A stretch of DNA of 64,000 bases from UBA4124 sp964577515 (lineage in GTDB: Bacteria; Patescibacteriota; Minisyncoccia; Phycocordibacterales; UBA9973): positions 1 to 64,000 of the forward strand of contig CAZNZN010000002.1 in NCBI GenBank assembly GCA_964577515.1, given 5' to 3'. Within the stretch, counting starts at the first letter, position 1. Each line of letters begins with the position of its first letter. The notes under the pieces were generated by a model that saw only the letters and a list, made by a program, of their open reading frames with translations, made no database searches and had not been told where the DNA came from. The translations under genes were made by a program, and so were the position numbers. Shown here in pieces: positions 54,535 through 63,103 of this stretch.

Positions 54535-55837
54535 AGCGTTCGAGGAGTAAAAACAGACCGATAACGACCAAAAGAGCTGCGCCAAGGAAGATTGCCTTTG
54601 TGCGGCTTTTTTGTTGTGTTGGAACTTTTTTTTCTTCGCTTGGTATAGCAACATCATTTAAAGATGCTGCTGAAGCAACCTGGGTAACAACTACAGGAGG
54701 TCTTGAAAGAGTACTAGAAGATTGCTCAGGAGTAACTGTAACAGGACCAGAGTCTATTGTTGCTATTGTGTGCCAATCGGTGCTCTTAAGCAGTAGCGGA
54801 TGCTCCAGTGGCTCTCTGATTCCTATTGTTTCAAAAGGAATAATAATAGTGCTTTTTGGACCAACAATAGAAAGCGCCGGGATAGTATATGTTTGCTTAG
54901 TACTTAAAATAGTCCACCCTGAAATATCTATAGCTTTTGTATCAGTATTGGCAAACTGAAAGCCTTTTCCTTCGCTAATCGTAAAAAGTATTTTGGGGAC
55001 AGCTACTAAGCGTTCGACACTGTCCATGAGTAATGGCTTTTTGTCATATGGCGTACGAAAAAACCCAAAAGAGATAGTGTACGTTCCTGGATATTTATAC
55101 GTATGCTGTATGGTAATAGGAGTTTTTGACTGATAGGTAGTACCGTCCCCCATGTTCCACAAAAAGATACCATTATACGCGAGGCCTGTTTCTGTGTACG
55201 TTTTTGCAGTACATTCGATGGGAATATTGGTATAAACAACAGGAGGAACCGTCATATCAATATGTGCTTCATAGACAGTGGGCGTGTATGCCTTTCCACC
55301 GGTGATCACCTGAGGAGGAGAGGATTCTTCATTATCATTTTTTTGTAGTCCTGTCTTCGGTGTTGGTGGAGCGGTTATCCATGTAGTACCATCCCATTGC
55401 ATAGTCTGTTTACTGTCACTATCCCCTGCTGGCCATCCAGCTGAAAAATTGAGAGATTGTATAGTTTCTCCTAGTTGGTCTTTCAATACCAGAAACTCAC
55501 CACCATTAGAAAACCCGCTACCACCAAAAGAACCTGCTTCGTCACTTACTGATGGCAGCGGATCTGGAACGCTTCCTGTTGTACGCTCAAGTACAAGGAA
55601 CCCTTTTGCAGGGATAGTTTTTGAAAAGGTAAATACTATCGTATCTCCACCAGCTTCAAAAAGTTTCCAGTCCTTCAACGGAACATCGGTACTACTCTCA
55701 TTGTACAACTCTATCCATTCACCAAACTGACTCTCTGTGGTCCCCATCCATGCAATCTCTGTAATACGCACCTGTGCTTGTACAAAAAACGGGAAGGCAA
55801 TGATAGCAAGAGTGAGGATACTGTACCTGATCCACAT
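54515..55837 (-). CDS. Secreted, membrane-anchored lamin-tail and PKD-like protein
   Basis: A 440-residue surface protein. A signal peptide (MWIRYSILTLAIIAFPFFVQA) is followed by a lamin-tail domain 'VRITEIAWMGTTESQFGEWIELYNESSTDVPLKDWKLFE'. In the middle, 'FLWNMGDGTTYQSKTPITIQHTYKYPGTYTISF' is PKD-like, and 'FQFANTDTKAIDISGWTILS' begins a second lamin-tail-like domain. A C-terminal membrane helix (AIFLGAALLVVIGLFLLLERF) anchors it. Such proteins are thought to act in cell-surface adhesion or structure. Confidence 0.85.
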   Translation of the reverse strand: MWIRYSILTLAIIAFPFFVQAQVRITEIAWMGTTESQFGEWIELYNESSTDVPLKDWKLFEAGGDTIVFTFSKTIPAKGFLVLERTTGSVPDPLPSVSDEAGSFGGSGFSNGGEFLVLKDQLGETIQSLNFSAGWPAGDSDSKQTMQWDGTTWITAPPTPKTGLQKNDNEESSPPQVITGGKAYTPTVYEAHIDMTVPPVVYTNIPIECTAKTYTETGLAYNGIFLWNMGDGTTYQSKTPITIQHTYKYPGTYTISFGFFRTPYDKKPLLMDSVERLVAVPKILFTISEGKGFQFANTDTKAIDISGWTILSTKQTYTIPALSIVGPKSTIIIPFETIGIREPLEHPLLLKSTDWHTIATIDSGPVTVTPEQSSSTLSRPPVVVTQVASAASLNDVAIPSEEKKVPTQQKSRTKAIFLGAALLVVIGLFLLLERFMAKGE

Positions 55838-55852
55838 AGAGATGAATAGTAG

Positions 55853-57724
55853 TTATTCTAATATCTTTTGAAGCTCCTGGTGCGAAATTTCTTGCTGATG
55901 AAGAGAGGCTTCTGGAGAGGTTTTCTCTACGGGTATTGACTCCTTTGGTTGAGAGCTATCTACAGATACTCCAGCTTTTGAAAGTGCGTTTCTTAAAAGA
56001 TTTTTGTTTTCCTCTTTCGCACCTCTTTCAGCATGCTTAACTGGTAGTGGCGGCTCTTTCCGTGAGGCATCTATCCTTGTTTTTGTTGCAGTAAATGAAA
56101 AATCATCGTCTGATTTTTTTTCTTGAGAAGGCGCCAGCGCTTTCTGCACAGCACGTGCAAAGAGTGTATTAGGAATCTCGTTTTCTTTTTTTGGGAAATA
56201 TCTTTGAGTGTTTTTTTCTGGTGATGGAACAGGATCAATCTCCTGTGCTTCACCACTAAGTACAGCTTGCAAGGCTGCTTTAAATGGACTATGGGTTTTT
56301 GAGGGCGTATTGTCTGTCTCTTTTTTTACAAAAGGAGTGCGAGGTTTGGCATATTGTGGTCGCTCTTCTTTTGGACGATATGTCTTTTGATAGGCACCTT
56401 TTTCTTCTTGTTGAGCTATGATTTCATCCTTACCAAACCACTCTCTAATATTTTTTTCAACAATCTCTCGAGGGAGTGCATAGGTCTGCCTTGTCCACTC
56501 AATAACATCGTTGCGATATGAGACTTCAGGACGTGGGATAGGAGGAAGTGTGCGAGCAGAAAAAGGTTTTGACCCCATGTCATTGATCATAAGAGAAAGA
56601 TACACCTGCGCAAACCCCAGGTTTACAAGATCGTTTGCTGTGAACTGTGGAGCGTATACTTTTTCAAGCATTTCAGAATCGAGTGGCCCTACACGAAATG
56701 AAACACTCGTACCAACGTTACCAAATACTGCATCTCGAACTGACTCTTCCATTTGCGCGATATATTGGTGTGCAATGATAAGACCAAGTTTGTATTTACG
56801 AGCTTCTGACAAAATATCAGCAAATGACTCATTGGCAAATGACTGAAATTCGTCAACATAGAAATAAAATGGTGGAAGCTCAGCTGCTCGCGCTGCAGAA
56901 ACATCAGCACGAGACATGGCCGCAAGATAAATCTTGGTAATGATCATACTTCCAAGAAGACTCGTGTTTTGCTCCCCGATACGTCCTTTTGAAAAGTTTA
57001 CAATCAATATTTTTTGATTGTCCATGAGTGTACGGACATCAAAACTTGATTTAGGCTGTCCAATGATATTGCGGACCAGAGGATTTGCGGTAAATTGTCC
57101 GATCTTGTTTTGGATTGCAGCTCCTGCTTCCTGCATATAGCGCTCACCATACTTTGCAAACTCGTCGGTCCAAAAAGCTTTTACTGAAGGGTCGGAAATA
57201 TTTTCAACAACCTTGTTGCGAAAATCCTTGTCGGCAAGCATACGATTGACCCCAAGAAGTGTTGAATCTGGATATTCAAGCAAGGCAAGAAGAATATTGT
57301 TCAAAATATACTCCATACGAGCACTCCATGCATCCACCCATATCTTTTTAAAAGTACTCATCAGTCCTGAAGCGACAAAATGCCGTCTCCCCGGACCGAC
57401 ATCTTCAAGCATGTTGAAAGAGATAGGATTTTCAGTATCAAATGGTGCAAAATACACCACATCTTTTATACGATGTGCTGGAACATACTCAAGCATTTTT
57501 TCAGCAAAGCTTCCGTGTGGGTCAAGCACCGCAACACCTTCACCGTTTTGGATATCTTGTGCGGCCATATTTTCGAGAAGCGTAGATTTACCGGTACCAG
57601 ACTTTCCAACAACGTACATATGCCGTGTTCGGTCACGACTTTTTATCCCAAACCGTGTTTGTTGATTACGAAAATTTGTCTCTGCAAAATACGTAATACG
57701 CTCTGGATCAAAAGAAGCTGTCAT
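55853..57724 (-). CDS. TraG/VirD4-like membrane-associated ATPase
   Basis: A 623-residue AAA+ ATPase. Walker A is 'MYVVGKSGTGKSTLLENMA', followed by 'GEGVAVLDPHGSFAEKMLEYVP'. Walker B is 'FYFYVDEFQSFANESFADILSEARKYKLGLIIAHQYIAQM', matching the type IV coupling protein/TraM-recognition family. About 200 C-terminal residues are a charged, low-complexity tail. Possible roles are DNA export, pilus-linked DNA handling or conjugation-like transfer; no relaxase or pilus gene is adjacent. The ATG is 7 nt after TACACT. Confidence 0.88.
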   Translation of the reverse strand: MTASFDPERITYFAETNFRNQQTRFGIKSRDRTRHMYVVGKSGTGKSTLLENMAAQDIQNGEGVAVLDPHGSFAEKMLEYVPAHRIKDVVYFAPFDTENPISFNMLEDVGPGRRHFVASGLMSTFKKIWVDAWSARMEYILNNILLALLEYPDSTLLGVNRMLADKDFRNKVVENISDPSVKAFWTDEFAKYGERYMQEAGAAIQNKIGQFTANPLVRNIIGQPKSSFDVRTLMDNQKILIVNFSKGRIGEQNTSLLGSMIITKIYLAAMSRADVSAARAAELPPFYFYVDEFQSFANESFADILSEARKYKLGLIIAHQYIAQMEESVRDAVFGNVGTSVSFRVGPLDSEMLEKVYAPQFTANDLVNLGFAQVYLSLMINDMGSKPFSARTLPPIPRPEVSYRNDVIEWTRQTYALPREIVEKNIREWFGKDEIIAQQEEKGAYQKTYRPKEERPQYAKPRTPFVKKETDNTPSKTHSPFKAALQAVLSGEAQEIDPVPSPEKNTQRYFPKKENEIPNTLFARAVQKALAPSQEKKSDDDFSFTATKTRIDASRKEPPLPVKHAERGAKEENKNLLRNALSKAGVSVDSSQPKESIPVEKTSPEASLHQQEISHQELQKILE

Positions 57725-57737
57725 ACACCATAGTGTA

Positions 57738-58475
57738 TCACGAGATATTGGTTCGGCTCCACTCGTAGAGCACCACAGAAGTAGCGGTTGCTGCATTGAG
57801 AGACTCGCATGCTGGATCCATCGGAATAGAGAGCGTCACATCACAAAGTTCGAGTGTTTTTTGGCGAACCCCAGTAGACTCGTTACCAACGACAAAGACA
57901 GTCGGGGTGTCAAACACCGCGTTCTTTAATACTGTTGTTCCATTCATCACAAGCGCATACGCCCAATATCCCTTTTCTTTTAGATCACGAAGTACCTGGT
58001 TAACATTCCCTATTTCAACGATAGGAACCTTAAAGACCATACCAGCAGAAGTTTTCACTACTACAGGCGTAATAGGTGCTTGGTTATGTTTAGGGACAAA
58101 GATAGCCCCTGCACCAAATGCAACAGCACTACGGATAATGGCACCAACATTGTGAGGATCGTGAAGTTCATCGAGAATAACGATGCATTTATGTTCTCTT
58201 TTCTCTAGAGCTCGAAACGCGTCTTCAATCGTACTGTAGAGTTTTTCTTGATCAATAACTGCAATAACACCGTTGTGTACTGCGTCGCCTCCCACAAGCT
58301 GTTTCGCATCACCTTTCATCGAAGCTGGCGTAATACGTGCTTTTTTAAGGAGGGTACCTATCTCTTTATCTGCCGCCGCTTCAGTGCTCAAAAAAACCTT
58401 TTTGACGACATCAGAACGCGTATTGAGCGCTTCTATAAGCGCGTGTTTTCCATAGAGATAAAACTTCTGTTGCAT
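57738..58475 (-). CDS. rlmB: SpoU-type 23S rRNA 2'-O-methyltransferase (RlmB-like)
   Basis: A 245-residue knotted SPOUT methyltransferase. The N-terminal L30e-like domain 'LYGKHALIEALNTRSDVVKKVFLS' is followed by 'IVILDELHDPHNVGAIIRSAVAFGAGAIFVPK' (motif 1), 'VFVVGNESTGVRQKTLELCDVTLSIPM' (motif 2) and 'ESLNAATATSVVLYEW' (motif 3). RlmB methylates G2251; a tRNA target is also possible. TAGTAT ends 6 nt before the ATG. It lies 9 bp after uvrC on the same strand. Confidence 0.92.
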   Translation of the reverse strand: MQQKFYLYGKHALIEALNTRSDVVKKVFLSTEAAADKEIGTLLKKARITPASMKGDAKQLVGGDAVHNGVIAVIDQEKLYSTIEDAFRALEKREHKCIVILDELHDPHNVGAIIRSAVAFGAGAIFVPKHNQAPITPVVVKTSAGMVFKVPIVEIGNVNQVLRDLKEKGYWAYALVMNGTTVLKNAVFDTPTVFVVGNESTGVRQKTLELCDVTLSIPMDPACESLNAATATSVVLYEWSRTNIS

Positions 58476-58484
58476 ACGCCTATA

Positions 58485-59726
58485 CTATACCATTTCCGCT
58501 TTTCGTCGAGCACGGTGGAAGGTCACTGCGTACCTGTGTGCCTCGTTGTTGGCAAGAAGGATTGCATACTTGTGCGTCTCAACAAATGTCTTTGGGCCAG
58601 TCACTGCTTTTGGTCTGTGCCGCTCATCTTTGGTTACCGCAATAATAGGAATACTAAGCCCGAGCGTAGAAAGAACGTCACGAGCAACGTTTATTTGTAT
58701 AACATTTCCATCAACAACAATAGCATCAGGGTAGCGCCACTCAGTATGCGCAAGACGACGTGTGAGCACCTCGCGGAGCGCTCCTGCATCATGTGCCTTA
58801 TCAAACCCTTTTACAATAAATTTACGGTATTCGCTTTTTGCCGCAACGGCATTTTCTACCACCGTCATCACGCCGACCATTTGTTTTCCTGAAATATGTG
58901 CAATATCATAGGCCTCAATACGGATACCTGCTGTTTCGCCATGAGAAAGATCTCGTTTGATAAGCGCAACGTCTTGTACGTGTTCAAGTGCAAAAATCTT
59001 TTGTTTGATACTATCCGCATCCTCAAATCGCTCTTTCTTTGCGAGCATCATCATGTCTTTCTTGAGTGTTGCAATGAGAGACTGGAGTTTTCCTTGAAAA
59101 ATCATTTTGAGCCGACCGATTGTTTTGCGGTACTGTGCTTTTGCCTCAGCTGAACGAGTGTCGGGTGCAAGACCTATCTGACGATAAAACACACTGTTGT
59201 CTTTCTTTGATGACGCTATGTCACGAAACGGAAAAATGCGTCGTACTATCTTGAGCACTTCTCGAATGGCACTCCCACTTGGGTATGGACCAAAGACTGC
59301 GTCATAGGTCACGGACTTGGCACTTCGTGGAATGTGAACAGTCTTGTTTTTACTATCAATATCTTTTTGTCGTACCAAAAATACCTGTGGGAAATCTTCT
59401 TTTGTTATTGCCACACAATTAAAACTCTTGTCGTCTTTTTCCTTGGTGTTGTAGTACGGTTTGTACTTTTTGATAAGGTTCGCCTCAAGAATAAGTGCTT
59501 CGAGCACATTCATGGTCTCTTGATACGTCACTGTATGAGACTTGAACACCATATCCACGATATGTGCACCTCGCGTCTTGATAATATCCGGAGAAAAGTA
59601 GCTTCGCACACGATCGCGAAGACTTGTTGCTTTTCCGATATAGAGTACCTTACCTGCTTCATCACGCCAAAAATACACACCGGGTGTGTCTGGGAAATTT
59701 AATTTGTCGAAATCTTGACGAATCAT
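58485..59726 (-). CDS. uvrC: Excinuclease UvrC, short form
   Basis: A 413-residue nuclease. The N-terminal GIY-YIG domain has 'PGVYFWRDEAGKVLYIGKATSLRDRVRSYF', followed by 'NVLEALILEANLIKKYKPYYNTKEKDDKSF', a UvrB-binding UVR motif 'LKKDMMMLAKKERFEDADSIKQKIFAL', and an RNase H-like domain with 'IEAYDIAHISGKQMVGVMTVV' and 'DAIVVDGNVIQINVARDVL'. It stops there, without the (HhH)2 domain of ~600-residue UvrC. No uvrA or uvrB is in the window. The start MIRQDF at 59726 is where homology begins. Confidence 0.93.
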   Translation of the reverse strand: MIRQDFDKLNFPDTPGVYFWRDEAGKVLYIGKATSLRDRVRSYFSPDIIKTRGAHIVDMVFKSHTVTYQETMNVLEALILEANLIKKYKPYYNTKEKDDKSFNCVAITKEDFPQVFLVRQKDIDSKNKTVHIPRSAKSVTYDAVFGPYPSGSAIREVLKIVRRIFPFRDIASSKKDNSVFYRQIGLAPDTRSAEAKAQYRKTIGRLKMIFQGKLQSLIATLKKDMMMLAKKERFEDADSIKQKIFALEHVQDVALIKRDLSHGETAGIRIEAYDIAHISGKQMVGVMTVVENAVAAKSEYRKFIVKGFDKAHDAGALREVLTRRLAHTEWRYPDAIVVDGNVIQINVARDVLSTLGLSIPIIAVTKDERHRPKAVTGPKTFVETHKYAILLANNEAHRYAVTFHRARRKAEMV

Positions 59727-59743
59727 AAATATGATGTTATCAT
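59715..59743 (+). promoter_or_regulatory. Promoter of the 59761-60000 gene
   Basis: TTGACG (59715-59720), a 17-nt spacer and TATCAT (59738-59743). It overlaps the uvrC start region. Confidence 0.6.
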
Positions 59744-59760
59744 AACACAAATATTTGAAA

Positions 59761-60000
59761 ATGGAAAAACAAAAAATAACTGTTGCTCTTGAACCCGTAT
59801 TTAAATCCGAAAAATCAGACAAACTATTTCTTGAACTTATTTATATTGTTACAAAGAAAAAAGTTCTACCAAAAGAAAAGGTTAATGAGCTACTTAAAAA
59901 TTGGTATGATTCTTGTATTGAAGACGAATCATACACAAAAGAACATATGGATTGGTGGCTTAATGACATCAAAAATGATGCCTTGAAAGATTTTATATAA
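59761..60000 (+). CDS. Small acidic hypothetical protein
   Basis: A 79-residue soluble protein, helical and charged, with an aromatic acidic end (NWYDSCIEDESYTKEHMDWWLNDIKNDALKDFI). It is A/T-richer than neighbours. No family is recognised. It is a single-gene unit with its own promoter and terminator and no Shine-Dalgarno. Confidence 0.6.
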   Translation: MEKQKITVALEPVFKSEKSDKLFLELIYIVTKKKVLPKEKVNELLKNWYDSCIEDESYTKEHMDWWLNDIKNDALKDFI

Positions 60001-60009
60001 AAACTGTAC

Positions 60010-60040
60010 TGCGCTAGCCCTTATCTAGCGCATTTTTTAT
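60010..60040 (+). terminator. Terminator between the 59761 gene and nth
   Basis: TGCGCTAG-CCCTTAT-CTAGCGCA (60010-60032), then TTTTTTAT. Confidence 0.9.
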
Positions 60041-60678
60041 TTTTCCAAAACTTTCATCAACAGATCCTCTTCTTTTTTATACCCTCTCGCCTTCCCCTCT
60101 TTGCGACCATATTCTTTGATTGCATAGCCGGCGCGTTTCCAATCTTTTTTCGGAATGATGTTGAGGAAGTCTTGCTCTATCTTTGACGCATCACTGTGAC
60201 GTGAGAGTTTGAAGCGTTTCGCAAAGCGTATCACGTGAGTATCTACTGGTATCCCGTACGGCTCTGGTGCGAGATTTGTCATCACCGCAACCGCAGTCTT
60301 TCTCCCCACTCCAGAAAGTGTTTGGAGTTTCTCTATATTAAGTGGCACTGCCCCTCCAAAATCTTTTACTACCTTTTCAGCAGTCTTTTTGAGGTACCCT
60401 GCTTTCATTCTGAAATAATTCACTTTTTGTACATACTTCTCGATATCTGCAGCCGGTGCTTTCGCCATCTTTTCTGGTGTTGGATACTTTTTAAATAATG
60501 CTGGAGTTATCTTGTTTACAAGCTCATCCGTCGTTTGCGCAGAGAGTATGACTGCAACAAGCAGTTCCCAAGGATTTGTATACTCAAGAAATGTTTTATC
60601 TCGCCGATACTTTTTCAAAAGAACTGGACCGATCTTTTCCCAAACTGCTTTTTCTTTTGTATAGTTTTTAGAAGTCAC
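60037..60678 (-). CDS. nth: Endonuclease III, lacking the Fe-S cluster motif
   Basis: A 213-residue HhH-GPD DNA glycosylase/AP lyase. 'PWELLVAVILSAQTTDELVNKITPALFKKYPT', the helix-hairpin-helix with catalytic Lys 'LQTLSGVGRKTAVAVM' and the catalytic Asp 'IPVDTHVIRFAKRF' are present. The C-terminus reads 'IKEYGRKEGKARGYKKEEDLL': the family's C-x6-C-x2-C-x5-C ligands of the 4Fe-4S cluster are absent. The start is a GTG; TATAGT ends exactly 6 nt before it. It is divergent from the UbiA gene. Confidence 0.92.
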   Translation of the reverse strand: MTSKNYTKEKAVWEKIGPVLLKKYRRDKTFLEYTNPWELLVAVILSAQTTDELVNKITPALFKKYPTPEKMAKAPAADIEKYVQKVNYFRMKAGYLKKTAEKVVKDFGGAVPLNIEKLQTLSGVGRKTAVAVMTNLAPEPYGIPVDTHVIRFAKRFKLSRHSDASKIEQDFLNIIPKKDWKRAGYAIKEYGRKEGKARGYKKEEDLLMKVLEK

Positions 60679-60708
60679 AAAAGCACTATAGCATGGTACT
60701 ATACCAAC

Positions 60709-61560
60709 ATGACACTACGAGAGGTACTCCGCATTTCACGACCCCGTTTTTGGCTCTACGAAGCAGCAACCTTTGGCCTCGTGGGAACAGTAGCGGCGTT
60801 GAATGGTTTTTCATTTTTCTCTGACTGGCGCTATTGGGTATTTGCAGTCTATTTCCTGGTCCCTGCAAACATCCTCATCTACGGTATAAACGATATCTTT
60901 GATTATGAGACAGACAAACTAAACCCTAAGAAGGGCGACAACGCATACGAGGCACTTGTCCCACCAGAGAGACAAAGATCACTATGGAAATGGATTATTT
61001 TCACCAATATTCCCTTCTTTTTCTTTGTACCACTATCAACTCCGCTCATACTTTCGTTTTTTGCTTTTGTATTCTTTGCATCTTTTTATTCTGCAGAACC
61101 AATACGCGCAAAAGCAAAACCACTGATCGACTCCTTCTTTTCTGCGGGGCACTATACTGCAACTGGAGTCTTTGGGTACTATCTTGCTGGAGGAGAAAGT
61201 TTCCCTACTATTGGCATTGTCGCCGGTCTTCTTTGGGCTATTGCGATGCATGCGTATAGCGCAGTCCCTGATATCAAAGCAGATCTCGAAGCAGGGCTGC
61301 ATACTATCGCTATCATAATAGGAGAGAAACGCACTATTGCAGTGTGCTGGTTTTTCTATGCGCTTGCTGGATACCTTGTACGGGATAGCATCCCTATTGC
61401 TTCCCTTATAGGAGTACTTACTTTTTCATACTTCATGTGGCGTAGTCAGCGTGCAAAGACTCCGGAAGCACTTTTCAAGCTTTACACCTATTTCCCTCTC
61501 ATCAATACTATCATCGGCGCGCTAGTCTCAATGGAGCTTTTTGCAAAAAATATTTGGTAA
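60709..61560 (+). CDS. UbiA-family prenyltransferase, possible carotenoid elongase
   Basis: A 283-residue polytopic protein with about eight helices. The first Asp-rich motif is 'NILIYGINDIFDYETDKLNPKKG' (NDxxDxxxD), the second 'YSAVPDIKADLEAGLHTIAIIIG'. The family attaches prenyl chains to acceptors. It adjoins crtI and crtB, so the likely role is carotenoid chain extension (lycopene elongase type, C50 carotenoids) or another lipid in the same pathway; this is inference from context. TACTAT ends 6 nt before the ATG. Confidence 0.88.
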   Translation: MTLREVLRISRPRFWLYEAATFGLVGTVAALNGFSFFSDWRYWVFAVYFLVPANILIYGINDIFDYETDKLNPKKGDNAYEALVPPERQRSLWKWIIFTNIPFFFFVPLSTPLILSFFAFVFFASFYSAEPIRAKAKPLIDSFFSAGHYTATGVFGYYLAGGESFPTIGIVAGLLWAIAMHAYSAVPDIKADLEAGLHTIAIIIGEKRTIAVCWFFYALAGYLVRDSIPIASLIGVLTFSYFMWRSQRAKTPEALFKLYTYFPLINTIIGALVSMELFAKNIW

Positions 61561-61562
61561 AT

Positions 61563-61592
61563 AAAAACCCCCCAACCATGGGAGGGTTTTTA
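61563..61592 (+). terminator. Terminator between the UbiA gene and crtI
   Basis: AAAAACCCCCCAACCATGGGAGGGTTTTTATTTT forms a stem of CCC/GGG and A/T pairs with a mismatch, with T-runs on both strands. Confidence 0.75.
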
Positions 61593-61594
61593 TT

Positions 61595-63103
61595 TTATAT
61601 TTTCTCAAGAGGAAACGGCGAGGTGATATTTTCTATACGCTTATACGCGAGCTCTGCTGATATGAGACAGATCGGCATACCGATACCGGGATTGGTACCC
61701 GCCCCTACATAAAAAAGGTTTTTGATCTTCTTATGAACATTGTTTGGACGAAAAATCGCTGTTTGAGTAAGGGTATGAGCCAAACCAAGAGCAGTCCCTT
61801 TAAACGCATTGTAGTCTTTGATAAAGTCTTTTACACAATACGTTCGCTCTACCGCGATACGATCTTTGAGGTCTGGTGTTTCAAATGCTGTCGCCATTTC
61901 AGCGATTATTTTTTCTTTGTACGTTTCTAAGAACGCACCATCATACTCGAGCCCTGGAGCGATCGGCACAAGAACGAAAAGATTTTCATCGCCATACGGC
62001 GCGACTGTTGCATCGGTCCTTGAAGGAACACAAACATACAGAGACGGGTCATCAGGCCATTTCCCTTCTTTACCAAAGACTTCTTTTGCGTACCCATCCC
62101 ACGCTTTTGAGAAGATAAGATTGTGGTGTTCTGCTTTTGGAATTTTTCCTTTGACACCCAGATAGAGAATAAAAGCGCTTGGAGCAAGAGAGCGCTTCTC
62201 CCAATACTGTTTTGATTTCTGTTGATATTCACCACCGAGAAGGTGCATATCTGTAAATGCGACATCTGCATTTGATACCACCATGTCAGCACTTTGTATG
62301 GTGCCGTCTTTAAGAAGGACACTTTTTGCGACATTGTTATCCACCACTATCTTCTCAACATCAGCGTTTGTCTGTATCACAACGCCATACTTTTTCGCGA
62401 TTGACTCCAGTGCATTTGGTATAGCGATGATACCCCCTTTTGGATACCATACTCCAAGACCAAAATCGACATAGTTCATCATGCTATAAATCCCAGGCGT
62501 TTGATCAGGAGAAGTACCAAGAAGCACCGTCTGGTACTGCATTACTTTTTGGAGTATTTCTGAAGTAAAAAGTTTTTCAATGATATGTTTTTGTTTTTTA
62601 AAAAGTGGAAGCTTTGCTCCAAGTGTCATGACGCGCTTATTGAAGAAATCAAAAACACTATCATAATTTTTAAACATGAACTCATGTTTTGCTATTTCAT
62701 ATTGGTATTTTGTTGAAGCAAGAAACTGCTCAAGCACCTTTCCAGATCCTGGTTCAATAGATTCAAATGTTTGTTTGTTTTTTTCTATATCACCAAAAAA
62801 ATCGTAGTGCTTACCGTTGCTTTTAAGAAATACTCGATATGAAGGAGAGAGTTTTTGCAAACTAAAATATTCATTGATGTCTTCACCTAACAGTGAGAAG
62901 AAATACTCGAAGACGTCTGGCATCATGTACCAACTGGGGCCAAGGTCAAATGTAAAACCATCCTTTTGCCAGAGACGGGCCCGTCCACCAACAGTATCGT
63001 TTTTTTCAAGAATGGTGACATGATAGCCTTTTTTACCAAGCATACAGGCAAGCGCAAGCCCTCCGAGTCCTCCACCGATGATTATTACAAATTTCTTTTC
63101 CAT
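61595..63103 (-). CDS. crtI: Phytoene desaturase CrtI
   Basis: A 502-residue FAD amine-oxidase-fold protein. 'FVIIIGGGLGGLALACMLGKKGYHVTILEKNDTVGGRARLWQKDGFTFDLGPSWYMMPDVFEYFF' is the dinucleotide-binding and substrate-channel N-terminus, and 'NLFYVGAGTNPGIGMPICLISAELAYKRI' the C-terminal FAD signature of bacterial CrtI. It desaturates phytoene to lycopene or neurosporene. It overlaps crtB by 19 nt. Confidence 0.94.
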   Translation of the reverse strand: MEKKFVIIIGGGLGGLALACMLGKKGYHVTILEKNDTVGGRARLWQKDGFTFDLGPSWYMMPDVFEYFFSLLGEDINEYFSLQKLSPSYRVFLKSNGKHYDFFGDIEKNKQTFESIEPGSGKVLEQFLASTKYQYEIAKHEFMFKNYDSVFDFFNKRVMTLGAKLPLFKKQKHIIEKLFTSEILQKVMQYQTVLLGTSPDQTPGIYSMMNYVDFGLGVWYPKGGIIAIPNALESIAKKYGVVIQTNADVEKIVVDNNVAKSVLLKDGTIQSADMVVSNADVAFTDMHLLGGEYQQKSKQYWEKRSLAPSAFILYLGVKGKIPKAEHHNLIFSKAWDGYAKEVFGKEGKWPDDPSLYVCVPSRTDATVAPYGDENLFVLVPIAPGLEYDGAFLETYKEKIIAEMATAFETPDLKDRIAVERTYCVKDFIKDYNAFKGTALGLAHTLTQTAIFRPNNVHKKIKNLFYVGAGTNPGIGMPICLISAELAYKRIENITSPFPLEKI

